Shown here in pieces: positions 46,422 through 59,531 of a stretch of 64,000 nt of DNA. Numbering within the stretch: the first letter of the stretch is position 1; every line of letters begins with the position of its first letter. Source of the DNA: Macrophomina tecta. Taxonomy: Eukaryota > Ascomycota > Dothideomycetes > Botryosphaeriales > Botryosphaeriaceae. A model generated the notes under the pieces. That model had not been told where the DNA came from and made no database searches. It saw nothing but the letters and a program-made list of their open reading frames with translations. Location of the stretch: NCBI GenBank assembly GCA_024180945.1, contig JAKSGN010000020.1, positions 1-64,000 of the forward strand, read 5' to 3'. The position numbers and the translations under genes are program-made.

Positions 46422-48917
46422 GACGAATCAGGCGTTCCGAGCGGGGAGCAAGGTTTAGTGAAAAGCCAATCAGGCGGATGATTGGGGAAGAGTTGCAACG
46501 ATTTTCGTAATCCTTGAAGCGGGAGCTATGGGCTGAACCTTAATTGAGCAGAGAAGTGGGAGGAGGAAAACGGCGGTGCTTGAGGGCTGAGGGAGCGTTC
46601 AGGGTCCATACGTCGACCTCTTAAATCACCCACCGAGCCACCGCGTCTTGCCAGAGTTATCAAAGCATTGATTTCGTCCGTCCAGGGCTGTCGATTCTGT
46701 GTAACCGATGCAAACTTGTAAATCTCGAGAGAAAAAGCAGATGTGTGATCCACCGACGCATGCTTCTGCAGGCGTCCGCTGTCCAGCATCCCTAACGCCA
46801 GTAACCCCAGTCAGGGACCGAGGGATGCTTCCTCTCGGTTTATGCTTTTTTGTGAAGAATTCGGCCAGCTCGCCTTTCCAGGCGAAGGGCCGCGTCCCGG
46901 CGCAAATCCTATCGGATCGGGTGAGCGCGCAGATTATGTCGATCGACCCGCCTGGTAACTCGTATCTTCATGCTCAGCCTCGCCGCAGGCGGCAGACAAG
47001 ACAGTACGCAGAACACTCACGCCAAGGAAAAAAGGGGGGAAGGTTGGGGGGCAGGGGCATGCTGATTGAATGCGTGAGAATATCCCGGTAGAGCGATCGG
47101 CACAATGTGAGAAAGGTCGGGTATTGGCCACATTGACTAATGTGTATTGCATATTCAGACGGTTTGCTGCTGATGGCCGCCAGAGCATGCCATGTTGGCC
47201 TCATGAGCGACACACTGCATTCCATGACTGGCAGCATCCCCGGTCCAGTACCAAAGTTCGGAGGCCCTGGACTGCTGCAAGAGATTGCTGCAAGGCCACG
47301 CCGGAGCACCGCTTCCGGTAGGGTAGGGAGTAAATGGGCTTGACATGGCCAGCAGTTGGTTCGCACAACAACGTCCGGGCGTGTAACGCTCTGGAAGGCG
47401 GCAGAGACTGCGGAGCTGAGAGGATAAGGCCCCAGGTTAGGGTTGATTGGTCGCGGCCGGAGGATGCATCTGATCCGGTACCATGCCCAAACGCCATCAA
47501 ATGCATAGAGGTAACACAGGTAGATTTGAGGCACATATTTGCTGGATGAGATATTACGGGCCGCTGACTCGCGGGCTGAGGGTAATCGTGTCAAGACGGT
47601 ATTCAATGGCCGCTTCCAGCGGTTAATGATGTAATGGGCGGGCTAGACCACGTGTGACTGCTGCGGATTGTGGTGTTCGGAGTGTTGTTAGAGGGCAGAT
47701 TCCTGGGAAACGCACCTTCTTCACCGCTACTGCCCGCAAGGCTCTGTGCGCATCGCAGCGCTAACGACAGGCGGGGGGCGATGGATCAGCGTCCCTGGCG
47801 CAACGCAGATGCCGGTGTCGCACATCAAAAACATAACGGCCTCAGGGAGACACATCATGGAGTGGGGTGCGGGCGCTGGATTGGAGCCGCGTAAGGCCTG
47901 CAAATGGTGCAATGCAGTCATTCAGGGCGGCGTGGCAGCGGGTCCGCTCGTATCATTAGCCGGTCATCCGTCAAATTTCGCGGCTGCATGAGGCGACAGC
48001 TCGCAGTTCCTGAAGAGTAGATTGAGGCGCTGGAACATGGTCGGGGAAGCTGATGCTGGCCTGCCGGATGCCGTTGCCCCCCGCCGCCCTCCCATGATCT
48101 TTGCTAGGGTGCAGGAGTCCGGGGGCGGCCAACCCTGCCTGTGTGCGGCACCCCAGCGGGTTGGGACGGGCAGCGTCAATTGCAGCCAAAAGGGGGGGGG
48201 GGGGTGCATGGTACGGCTGGCTTCACAGCATTGGTGTTAGGGCGGACTGCGGGTGGCAGTGAGGTTCTCAGCATCTAGAACCTTCGTCCCCAAAAGTGGA
48301 ACGGAATGCATGCCAATGCACGTGAGCCGTTATACGGCAGCTCCCAAGCTATGCCGTCTGTCCCAATATCTGCACCGAGTGTAGGCGGCTCTTGTGCGCG
48401 CCATTAGACATGAGCAGGCGACGACTTCGCGTGGAACGGGATGCACGGACACCTTCTGCTCCAGATGGTGGCTCCTCGCCGCCGGCGAACCCCGGCCTGC
48501 TGTTGTAGCTCTTCATCCCCAGTAGCCAGAGGCCTATTTCGTATGCGATCGTGAGGCCTTCGAACGTATGTCTTCAATGTCCCTGGAGCTGGCTTTTCGA
48601 ACCCCCTCCGGAGCCAGCGGCCGGCGGATTTTGCCTTTCTCCGCGTTTACATGAATCAGGTCCTCAGCCTTGCCGTCGCCGATCCCTCCATCTTCCCGCC
48701 TCGCACGATAACTGTGCCGTTTCCTTATCTCGACGACGATGCCCCCCATTTTCGCCCGCGGGATATCAGTCTGGTGTCGCCGCCTTTGCTTGCCGGCGGT
48801 TTCTCGCGTTAACAATGCTTTCCATGTGCGATTCTGAACAAACAAGGTGCCACGCTGCCAATTCCAGCAATTCTGGTCCGATTTGAGTTCCGCAAACGCA
48901 CTTAAGACTTCGCGAAC
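46422..48917. other. Divergent intergenic region, no gene seen
   Basis: About 2.5 kb separate the SANT-like gene and the isochorismatase-family gene. A minus-strand frame of up to 210 codons (47,606-46,974) is unrecognised. A run of 13 G lies at 48,192-48,204. Both promoters must be here. Confidence 0.5.
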
Positions 48918-49922
48918 ATGGCTTCTCACAGGCGGGCTGTCGTGGGCAACAAGGCAAATTTCTGGCTGCATTCGACGCGCACCGGCTTCGACCTCACGCA
49001 CCCAAGCACACCCACAGGCCCACCGGAGCAGCCTCGGCTGGTGCTCCAAACGACAACGTCGCCCATCACCATCTCGCCAGCCAAGACGGCGCTCGTCATC
49101 ATCGACATGCAGAACTTTTTCCTGTCGGAAGCATTCGGACGCAACAAGGGCGCCGGACACATGGCGGCGGAGAAGCTGCAGAAGTATGGCATCCCAGCAG
49201 CACGCAAGGCGGGCATCCAGGTGTGCTGGGTTAACTGGGGCTTGACCGAAGACGACGTTTCCACAATGCCGCCGGCGGTTAAGCGAGCATTCGGCTTCGA
49301 GGCAGTGCCAGAGGACCCGGAACTCGCCGCGGATGAAGCAGTCTTTGAGGAAAAAGCAAACGGGGTGGGCGTCGACAAGCATGGCAACCTGCGCCACCAG
49401 GGCGGACATATTCTCCTGGAAAACGGCAAGGACGGACGCATTTACCGCGGGCTGGGGTCGGCGTGTGGCAACGTGGTATTGGCGTCAGGCGAAACAGTCG
49501 ATGCTGGACGGCTTCTGATGCGCAACACGTGGAATGCGGCCCTCCACCCGCCGCTTGACGCCGTGTTTGAAGAGGGCCAAGCGCTGGCGGCGCGGGCGGA
49601 CGTCTGGATCCACAAGAACAGGATGTCGGCGCTGTGGGGCGGGTCGACGGAGTTTCAGGAGTTCTTGGAGGACAAAGGCATCCGCACGTTGCTTTTCGCA
49701 GGCGTCAACACGGACCAGTGCGTAGGCGGGACGCTGACGGACGCCTTCAGCAAGGGTTTCGACTGCGTGTTGCTGGGCGATGCGGCGGGCACGACGAGCC
49801 CCGGCTTCAGCCAGGAGTGCTTTGAGTTCAATGCGGCGAAGACATACGGCTTCCTGAGCACGACGGAGGCGCTCTTTCAGGCGGCAGAGGCCATGGGCAA
49901 GAGCGCTGAAGAGCGTAGGTAG
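48918..49922 (+). CDS. Isochorismatase-family cysteine hydrolase
   Basis: A single exon of 334 residues. The fold starts at about residue 56. The catalytic triad of the family is visible: Asp63 in VIIDMQNF, Lys233 in HKNRMSALWG and Cys268 in GVNTDQCV. The family includes isochorismatases, nicotinamidases, N-carbamoylsarcosine amidases and related amidohydrolases; the substrate cannot be set from sequence alone. There is an insertion at about residues 140-195 between the Asp and Lys blocks, making it longer than the bacterial enzymes, as in many fungal members. There is no signal peptide, so it is probably cytosolic. It lies in the same direction as PIK1 downstream. Confidence 0.9.
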   Translation: MASHRRAVVGNKANFWLHSTRTGFDLTHPSTPTGPPEQPRLVLQTTTSPITISPAKTALVIIDMQNFFLSEAFGRNKGAGHMAAEKLQKYGIPAARKAGIQVCWVNWGLTEDDVSTMPPAVKRAFGFEAVPEDPELAADEAVFEEKANGVGVDKHGNLRHQGGHILLENGKDGRIYRGLGSACGNVVLASGETVDAGRLLMRNTWNAALHPPLDAVFEEGQALAARADVWIHKNRMSALWGGSTEFQEFLEDKGIRTLLFAGVNTDQCVGGTLTDAFSKGFDCVLLGDAAGTTSPGFSQECFEFNAAKTYGFLSTTEALFQAAEAMGKSAEERR

Positions 49923-50282
49923 GCAGGTAGCAGGCAATGGCAGACAGTCTCAGGCTGGCAGACGCGTCTTTGTGCGGAGGCTGCGTGCGGAGAACAGAGC
50001 TCGACACGGGCGTGAGACATAGCAGCGGCGGCGGCGGTTTGCCGATGGTCTGCATGGCCGCTGTTTCCGCCGGCGGTGATGGTGTTGAGGGCGGCGGCCA
50101 GTGGCCGCGTCGCGGCGCGTTTCGGGGCCCTCGGCCGGCGCTGGTCTGGCAGCGCGTCGGGTGAAACGCCAAGGCCGGCGAGCTACCTTACACCTTGCAG
50201 CTCGCCTGTAGCCCGGAGCCAAGCGCCATGTCATTCTCCGCCGCTCCCACCTCACGACCTCTCGCCCGATGAACCGTTCCAG
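49923..50282. promoter_or_regulatory. Short intergenic region upstream of PIK1
   Basis: The 360 bp between the isochorismatase-family stop codon and the PIK1 start must contain a 3' end and the PIK1 promoter. The GC content is high; no clear TATA box is seen. Confidence 0.45.
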
Positions 50283-53200
50283 ATGAGTTGGAACCTGTTG
50301 GAGCGCTTCATCGAGTCGGATCACTTCAACGAAGATCCGTCACTCAGCGTCGCCTACTTGTCGTGTGTGCTCCCCGTCTCTGGCCCCATCGCTGTCCCCG
50401 TCCCCGACGCCCGCCATGCGCCAGCAACTCCTTCGCCGCCGCTCCCCGCATTAAACTTTCTGTCGCTTCCACCCATTGCGCCTGCCCTGCTAACTGCCTG
50501 TGCCTCCTCAGTCGCTATGCGGATCACGTCGGCATCCACTATGTGCTCTGCTCGAAGCTCCGCCAATTCTCCTACGAGGACATCGAGTTCTTCCTGCCCC
50601 AGCTATGCCACCTCCTCATCAGCGTCGACAATGAGTCGATGGCCCTGGAGGAATTCATCATAGATCTGTGCGAAGAGTCGGTCAATGCCGCCCTGCTCGT
50701 GAGCCCTCCTGCCCCGCCACTACACACAAGCGGCCTGCTCACCCCGCGCCCCTGACAGACCTTCTGGCTCTTCCAGACCTATCTCCACGACCTGGCCGGC
50801 AACCCCCAATCCAACGCTTTTAAGACATGCCGTCGTCTGTACAACAAGGTCCAGCGCATCGTCTTCGGCGCCTCCGACAATAACAGCAGCCGCGAGCGCA
50901 TTAGGGGGAATGTGCTTCCAGTGACCGTTCTTTCGAGTCTGATCCTCGCCAGCGTTGCTGCCCCCTTCTTGCCTCGTCATGCTGGCCCATTGGCCGTCGC
51001 CCAAGCCCGAAAACCACGCATGTCGACCGAGACCATATCAGATGCATCGCAGACTCAGACGCAGAAATTGGCCCGCAGCAACACCGTCGCCGTTGCCTCC
51101 GCTCGGCCAAGGAAACCCAGGCCGCAGTCAGGCGCCCCAGAGCCCGATGACCCCGAAACCCCCATCTCGCCGACCCAGCGGACAAAGCTTCCTGTACTGG
51201 ACATACAACCTACACCTGGACGGTCGAGTGCGAGACTGCCGCGCGCTGCCTCCGCTGTTCAGCGCCCATCGCTGCTCACCACCACCACGAAAGAAGCTCG
51301 CCTCAGCTCGTCTTCATTGCCTGATTTCCGCAACGCAAGCGTCTCTCCAATACCCACTCCTCCCGCTACCGCAGGTCTCTCTCCGCGTCCGGTTGAGCTC
51401 GCGCCGCGCCGTGAGCCGCGCCCTCCGCGCCCTCTCAGCCCGAGCGCCTTATCAAGATCTCAAAAGATCCGCATTCTGCGATCCAACTACTTCCGGAGCG
51501 AGACCCAATTTTTGAGTGCTCTTGAGGATATTTCAAACAGGCTGGTCATTGTACCGAAACCCGCACGTCTAAGTGCACTGAGGGCAGAGCTCGCCCTTAT
51601 CGCTCAGGATCTCCCTGCAGAGGTGGACATTCCTATCATCTGTCCGCCGACTCTAGAAAATGGAGCTGCTGCCCGCAGCAAGCATCACAGGATCGTGCGT
51701 CTCAACCCTGCGGAGGCGACCAGCCTCAACAGCGCTGAGCGTGTTCCGTATCTCCTTATGGTCGAGGTGCTGCGAGAAGACTTTGACTTCGACCCGGATA
51801 CAGAAGTCAATCAGACGTTGCTCACTCGACTACTCGCTGAGAAGGGAACAAATAAGCGCCGCCTGTTCGACCTATCAGATTCTTCACGCCAAGCAATCAT
51901 TCCAGACAAACCGCCAGATCCAGGCGTCGATAGTGTCTTCGAGCCGACAGAGGGCGATCTTGGAAGCAAGGACCTTCTCATCAAGGATCCCGCTGAAGAA
52001 GAGCTCGCGAATGGAATGGCTAAGACGGCGCTCGCGGGAAATGGCTACAGCAACGTCAGGATTAACCCAGCACGATCTTCAAGCGGTGCGCACACCATGT
52101 CCTCAGTCGGCACAGCATCAACACCGCGGTCCTCCGATATGGAAACTAGCAGAACAAGCAGTCCTGTCCCTCGCAAGATGACCCTGCCGATATCCAACCG
52201 AGCTCAAGGTCCCGATCAGCCGGATTTTTCTGCCCTTGCTACACATATGCGCACTGCTGCGCAAATGCTAGCTCAGTTAGAGGCCAGTGGGTCCAAGCGC
52301 CCTAAAACCGAGGTAGCCGCAATCAAGTCTAAGATCATCGCGAGCATGCAGAGCCTCGAGGAACAAAGCTTCTACATGGATGAAACTCCGACGTTCGACA
52401 GCATTATGGCAGAACCAAAACCAGCCGCTCTGACGGCTGAACCCGAAGATCTGGATGACGCGGCAGCCAATCCGAATGCAAGCAACAGCGCTGGAGCGGC
52501 ACGGATGGAGAATGACTCGAAGACAGGCGGAATCCAACGCAAAGGAGACCGTGATGATCCTAGTGCAGCCACGTTTGGTGAGGAATGGACGGCTAAGAAG
52601 GAACGCATCCGGCGGTCATCCCCTTACGGTTGGATGAAGAACTGGGATCTCATCAGTGTCATTGTCAAAACCGGTGCTGATCTCCGTCAAGAGGCATTTG
52701 CCTGCCAGCTGATCCAAGTTTGCTGCAAAATCTGGCAGGACGCCGAAGTGCCGGTGTGGGTTAAGAGCATGCGCATATTGGTGACGGGCGAATCTTCGGG
52801 GCTGATCGAAACCATTACCAATGGTGTCTCCCTACACTCTCTAAAACGCAGCCTTACGCTCGCCAGTATTGCCTCAGGGTCGAATCCTAGGAAACGCATC
52901 GCCACGTTGCGCGATCATTTTCTCCAGACTTTTGGCGAGCCTGACAGCGAGACACAGGCGGCAGCTATCGACGCCTTTGCTCGCTCGCTGGCTGCATACA
53001 GCATCATTTGCTATGTACTACAGCTCAAGGACCGCCACAACGGAAACATCCTTATCGACAACCAAGGCCACATCATTCACATCGATTTTGGTTTCATGTT
53101 ATCCAACAGCCCAGGCAGCATGGGCTTCGAAGCTGCTCCATTCAAACTGACACAGGAATATGTGGACGTCTTAGGAGGCATAGGCAGCCCCGGCTTCAAT

Positions 53201-53523
53201 CTTTTCAAGAGCTTGTGCAAACAAGCATTCCAGGCACTGCGGAAAGACGCCGAAAGGATTGTTATGCTTGTAGAAATGATGGGAAAGTCAAGTCAGATGC
53301 CGTGCTTTGCGGCAGGCGTTCAGCAGGCGGTGACAGCTCTTCGCTCGAGGTTCATGCTACAACTGAGTAAGGAAGAGGCAGAGTACTTTGTGGAGGATCT
53401 CATTGCAAAGAGTGTTGGAAGTTATTACACGAGACTGTAAGTATTTACTTTCACTTGCTATGTGCTTCGCTAACTTTCCGCAGATATGACACCTTCCAAT
53501 ATCGTACGCAGGGCATCTACTGA
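50283..53523 (+). CDS. PIK1: Phosphatidylinositol 4-kinase Pik1
   Basis: Four exons, 50,283-50,362, 50,512-50,698, 50,759-53,436 and 53,484-53,523, join in phase to give 994 residues, close to yeast Pik1. The start (MSWNLLERFIESDHFNEDPS) and the following YADHVGIHYVLCSKLRQF stretch are the conserved lipid-kinase-unique region. A long Ser/Pro-rich middle follows, then the PI3/4-kinase domain with DRHNGN at 847-852 and DFG starting at Asp865. The last exon is only 40 nt and adds the conserved YDTFQYRTQGIY end; without it the frame meets a stop formed across the donor site. Pik1 makes phosphatidylinositol 4-phosphate at the Golgi and in the nucleus and is needed for secretion. Confidence 0.95.
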
Positions 53524-56500
53524 TGTTGAGAATACCCAATTTTTGAAACAACTCGTATCCGAGCATAACGAGATCAAGGAGCAAAAGGGCATGGCGGCGG
53601 CGTTTCTACCGTTGATAATACCACGTAATCCGTGAATTTAATGGACCTCATTTCCAGCCCATCATTTTCCCAGCAAAAGCACATGTCTACTGTTCGATAT
53701 TTCCCTCGAACTGTCTTCTATATAGTGTGTAAATGCCGTCAGAGCATCATTGTTTGGTATATGTTGTGGCCGTAGCAGCTACGGCGATTCACTGGACGGA
53801 GTCTCGAGACCCTCACATCAGAAACAGGCCGTGCTCTAGCGTCATCCAGACTTCCCGAGGCAACCGCATGATGCAGCTTCCTACCGGGTAATGTTCCCAT
53901 TATCGGCTGCGTACCCGCCAAAGCAAAATAATCTCGCATATCCACGGGTGCTGCAGGCACGCCAATTGGAATCGCTCCTGCAGGTTGGGAGGATTGCGAG
54001 GCATGAGCAAATCGCCTTTCCGACTGATCTTTGAAACCATACACGTACCCTATATATATGCAACTTTGCATATGCAGAGGCTGCATGGGACCAGCGCGTA
54101 CCTCCACGTTTCGCCTGCATTCTGCCATTGCAAAAATCTTGACACCAGCGAAAATTATCTTCGAGACCCACTTTCAGATGGTAATTTGCGGGAAAAGCAA
54201 TGCCTGTCTCGATGGAGAAGGCTTGCCATGCCGGACAACTTGATTGATTCCAGTGGTGCCGCTTCCAACTGCAGGCCACTGACAGACTGCACTAGCGCCT
54301 GTCATTCTATGTAAAACAGCCGTTGCCGCCGAATGGTGTGCGATAATTTTTTTTTTTTTTTTTCCATTTGGCACACGCACAGCACACGATATCTATGTAT
54401 GTTTGCTTTGCCTGTGAAGCCATACCCTAGTTCTCGTCGCGGAGATATTGAGTCCCTGCCGCAGAACGATTACTTGATGAGATCTGAATTTGATCTACAC
54501 TTTGGCAGTGCTCACAGTAGAAGGAGGATATTTTGCTGAACATCTCAGATCGAATTGCCTCCGGGTGTGCAAGAATAAGCCCTCAACAAGCACTGCTCAG
54601 CCCGTCCTCGTTTGCACCCTGTGTTCTATGATAGACTGATTCGTTTCGTATCCAGAAGCGATGCATCTCCCAGGACATATTAGCGGACCGCATTTCGCAT
54701 TCAGATCCCTCTATCGCGAATCCTATTGCAATCCTTATCTGGCATTAAGCGCATAATTGCAATTAGTGTTGATCGCAAAGTGGAAACGATTCGCAGCAAC
54801 AAGAGGCAGCATTTTCCTTTGTCGGCTGCAGACCCTAGCATATACGACATCATACTATCCGAAACGTCCACAAAAGCGTTATTCAGCAATAGAGCGGCAT
54901 ATGGAACTTTCACATAGCGGCTTGCACGCTCGCAATCCACCTTTGAAAGGTGGGCTGGATAGCCCTCAAAATGCGTCGCCGGTCCAGCAGCAAACAACTG
55001 AATCTCGCTTGAGAATGACTGGGCATGAGATTCGATCCACTGATAGATGGAACATTTCAAGAAGAACGGTTCCACCAAGACTTTGGGTATTTCAAGTCTG
55101 ATTCCTTTTGAGACAGGGAGCTCTTCGAGTCCGTTCAAACAATTTAATGTCGCATACTAGTGCTCGTTCATGGACAGCCTACAGCTGCCTTCGGAGTTAA
55201 TTGTGAGCCCGCCGTCACGACAGCCTTGCACCTACTTGCACGCGTAGCCAACATGGGCCGTCGGAGCACACGCCAGATTGCTTTCTTTGGAGACGCCATG
55301 GGATGGCAGGCAACACAGGCGCGATGCGCCAGCCGACCGGAAATCTTGTGCCTCCTTCAGGCCCGCCTGGTGTCCAGTCCGCCGGGTTGGTGATCGAGCC
55401 GGCATGTCCTGCGTCGCTTGCCCGCCATCTTTTTTAACCTCTTTCCCGCTTTGATTTTTGTTGCCCTTATTACTTTTTCTCTCTGGTGCTGTGTGACTGG
55501 CCGGGAGGCCTGCAGGGTGCGCGGTAGGGTGAAAATGCATAGCGCAGGGGTCTGACGTGCCCGTTCCGCCCCCGGCTCGTTGGTGTTGCACGGCATGCTG
55601 TTTCTTTCACATTTCCAACCCGTACTCCAACGTATCGTAATGTATGGTACGCGTATTGTGTGCTGTACTCAGCATGAATGTCCGAGTCTCGGGTGCTGTG
55701 GACTTCCCCATTCTTGCTGCTGACAGGCGGGAGGCCGCATGGGTGCCACGACACCACCTGCATCCCACACATGCTTCCTTCCCGCCAGCACGCACGGCCT
55801 GTTCGGCTGATCGGAAGAGCGACTCCGACGGTGCTCGTTTCAATACTGACAGGACACACCGGTCAACTTTCCGACGCGCCCCTCGTTTGAAAATGAAGAA
55901 AGGAAAAAAAAAAAAAAAAAAAAGACGAGGTCTTCGCACTGCTATCTACATTCGTATGAACCTCACAACGCATAAGTGAATCAAAGAGGCAAGAAAAGAA
56001 AATGAAGCTGTGAATAGACGCTATGTGATAATTTGGATTGGGGTGGTGGTTTCCCCACCCTCTGTTGAAGTGCCGTAAGGCTGTCTCTCATTAAGTTTGG
56101 CATTCGTGATCGTCGTTGTCCAGAGATAGCAATCGCTTGGTCGAGCGCGTACGACGTATCGATGCGCCCGTGCGATTGAGTACTCTTTTTTCCTTGTCCT
56201 TGGTAGATGCCGATCTTCCCGCCCAAAACCCCCAGATCCGTGGTGGGAAAAGTATAAATGTCCTTGTGGACTGCACCAACATGTCTGAGCTGCCTAAGGC
56301 GGTTATATGACTCGGCCGGGCGGAAGACATATTGCCTGTTTTGCGAGCCTTACAACATTCCAATAAAACTCGGTAGCAATCTTTGCAGCATCCAGTAACC
56401 GGGTCGTTGCTTCCGGGTTTTTTACATACGGTTTTTGGAGTGACGAGACCTGATTGTGAGCTGGCAGACACAAACAGTCACTTTTACGTGAAAATGACGT

Positions 56501-58546
56501 CTTGCAGGCGGAGCATCGAAGCGAAGGCTGTATTGCGTTCTCAGCCCTAAACTCCGATGAAGGCAGCTTGACTCTCGTCGCGCAGAAGGATCCGACACTC
56601 TTGGCACTACTACCATTGCGATCCTGGAGAAGATTCACAGGGCAGGCAAATGATGCAAGAACTGAATCATAGGTATTCGGTCACTGAATTATCAGGCATC
56701 TTGCCGGTTGAGGATCTCGGCTCGGGACATGAAGAACTGTGGATCTGGCTGATCAGCGCTCTGCAGTAACTGGCACACGGACACTGTCCACTCAGGGGGC
56801 AGGGGTAGAGAATGGAATTCTTGCTTTAGTAGAGATAGACTTTCTACTCTCGTCAGCACCCTACTGAAGGGGAGGGGAAGGAGACAACAGAGACCCAGAG
56901 AAGCAGATACGAATACTGTGCTGAAAATATTTCCAATTTTTTTTACAGTTTCATTTCACTTCTTATCACCGCCGACGTTTCTTTTCTTCCACACTGCCCT
57001 CTTGGAGACCTCGTATTCACCTGAGACAGCTCCACTCTCTTCCCATTGTCACCTCGCTAAGTGCTTTGGAGACTTTTCTAGTCGTCCGGCCCCGTTGGGT
57101 ATCTGCACTGCAGCGCCTACGTGTATCGCAAAAACACCATACCACCCCACAAACGCTAGCGTCGGAACTATCAGAGTGGGTCGATTCATTAGCTGCGTCT
57201 CTAGAGCATGTCGACATACATAACCGAGACCAACACGTACATGGGGCGTGTCGACTTGCCGAGTGCAAATCGGCTGAAGCTACAGGGCAGGCAATCCGTC
57301 GCGCGGTACTTCCCGCCAAGCTACACAACATATTCGCCATTTTACTTGAAGCGAATGGCACAAGGCATTGCATATACGAATGCTGCTGGAGATATTCCTT
57401 TCTCTCCGCATTCGCTGTATAATACGTCGAGGAGCCGGAGCGTTTTCCGAAGGATGGCGAGTGCCAGTGCCCGCTGCGGAGGAAACGTAGCTGCTGTCAT
57501 TCCTACTTTCATCCCCCTCGCTTTTTTTCCCCCCTCTCTTTAGCTGCCGTGCTCGTCAGGACGCTTCGTGAGATACACCGCATTGTGCAAGGACGGTCAC
57601 GGAGAATTTTAGCCTTGCATCTCCATGCTCCGGAACACTGGCGTCCGATGAGGTAGGGGTGGGAACGGGTGGGTGGGAAAACCGCCCGTGGTCGTACACA
57701 TCGGAGTGAAAATGGATTGCCTGAAAAGCGGCGATGTGATGTAGGTCAGATTTCTGTGGGTATTGGTGTCGTGTTATGCCGTGCATGTATGCGTCTGCAG
57801 GGCGCGGAGATGCTTCCTAAAATGCAATGGGCTGGTATGTTTGGAGGGCAGTTGATTGACGCTTACGGCAAGGCGCTTGAAGAAATCGATTGCATTGCCA
57901 CACGGTCAGGCGTAAGCACATCGGGGCATGTTATGATAAGGGCGGAATTCGCTTGACAATCTGACCCACAGCGGTCAGTGAAGTTTGGGTGAACTATTGA
58001 TTGGAACCTGCAAGGCAAGTCAAACAAACGACAGCTCTTTGTAAGCTATTCTGCAAACGTGTGATGCCTCCTGGAGTCTGACATGAGACTGATCCACTTT
58101 TGAGGACAACGTGACTAACACGGGACAGCTTGAAACCCCGACAGGCGAAGTTCAAGTTGAGAACAAAAGCAATACTCCATCTACAAACGCAGTCACATCG
58201 TGGGCTCAGACGTTGTAGGGGCGGAGAGTCCTGACCAGGATTGCTTTAGCGTCGCTGCACTTAAGAGAAGCTACATCATTAAACACATTCGTCCCGCAAC
58301 CTCTAAGTGATTCGGACCGGTCAAGCTTTCTGTGGCTCAGCAGCGTTTCCAAATTCACCATCTGTCCTTGTTTCACTATCCACAGCAACATCATTTGAAC
58401 CTCTTGTACAACTTTAGCATTTCAAATTTCCAGCGGGACTTCTTGTCATTGCGTTCCAAATGTCTATTTCTTTCATGAAGTTTTCTGATATATATCTGCA
58501 GATGAACCAAACTTTCAACGCCGCTATGAATGAGATCAAAACACTT
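53524..58546. other. Gene-poor stretch of about 5 kb
   Basis: No recognisable gene. It holds T or A runs near 54,348-54,363 and 55,903-55,923. A 111-codon frame from an ATG (57,208-57,543) follows a pyrimidine-rich stretch at about 56,935-57,050 that looks like a fungal promoter/leader, but its product is not recognised. A minus-strand frame at 55,138-54,701 has no ATG start. Confidence 0.5.
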
Positions 58547-59531
58547 TTAGTGGCGAGTCCCATTGACGTTCTTGACACCCTGCCCAAGCTGGCTTGCCAC
58601 AACGGTAGCCTCCCTGACAGCACGGGCAACGTGGCCCCTGACAGCACCCTCCTCCAAAGTCAGAAGGCCGCCGATGGTGCAACCGCCGGGAGTTGAGACC
58701 ATATCCTTCAGGATAGAGGGATGTCTGTTTTCCTCCAGGACCAAGCCCGTTGTACCCTTCATCATCTGCGCAGCCATCAGCTGAGCCTCCTTCCTCGGAA
58801 TACCCATGGCCACCGCTCCGTCCGCCAGCCCCTCGAGTACCAGTGCCACAAAAGCCGGACCGGAGCCGCACAGCGAAGTGGATGCGTCCATCAAATGCGG
58901 CGGCATCTGGACGACCTTGCCCACCCTGTTGAAGATCCAGGACACCAAGTTTGTCTGGTCCTTGCTCAGCGGCGGCGTCGGCTGGGAGATGACGGTCATG
59001 CTCTGCCTAACGAGGGCGGCAGTGTTGGGCATGACGCGCACGACGCGGCAGGGGTTCTGGGGCAGGCCGTCCGGGTACAGCGTCTGCTCGATCTGCTCGA
59101 CGCTTATGCCGGCCAGGATGGACATGATCAACTTGCCCTCGAGCGCCTCGCGCATGCCGGGCGCGCCCAGCACCTCCTGCAGCATGTACGGCTTGCACGC
59201 CAGCAGCACCACGTCGGCCGCCTTGGCTCCGGCCAGATTGTCGTTGACGTAGATCTCGAGCGGCTTGTTGTACTTGCCCAGCACGGAGCGGATGGCGTCG
59301 GGCGCGCCCTCCCAGGCGTCACAGGCAACGAACTTGGTCGGCAGGCGAGGAGGGACGGCCTCATCGGTGTCCGAGGGGCCGGAGGGGTCGTTGAGCGCGG
59401 CCATGACTCCGCCGAGGATGGCGTTGCCCATGACGCCTGCGGGAGGTTGTTAGCTACTGATGGGACTCAAGGAGCGCCGGGCGCGGCATACCGCAGCCCA
59501 AGACGGTGAGGGTGAGTCCGTTGTCTGCCAT
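58547..59531 (-). CDS. PRO3: Pyrroline-5-carboxylate reductase
   Basis: Two exons, 59,531-59,492 (40 nt) and 59,436-58,547, separated by a 55-nt intron (GTATGC..CAG), give 309 residues. Splicing occurs inside the dinucleotide-binding motif, so that the start reads MADNGLTLTVLGCGVMGNAI. The second half has the family's substrate-binding region with DASTSLCGSGPAF and the MKGTTGLVLEE and STPGGCTIGGL stretches. The enzyme reduces pyrroline-5-carboxylate to proline with NAD(P)H and works as an oligomer in the cytosol. The downstream methionine at 59,431 would give a protein without the GxGxxG motif, so the spliced start is preferred. Confidence 0.95.

Noticed and set aside
48534..49409. 291-codon minus-strand open frame
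   Set aside because: Its larger part is antisense to the isochorismatase-family gene, which has a full catalytic triad. The antisense product is not family-like.
54701..55138. 145-codon minus-strand open frame
   Set aside because: It starts with TTG, has no known domain, and is overlapped by several other frames.
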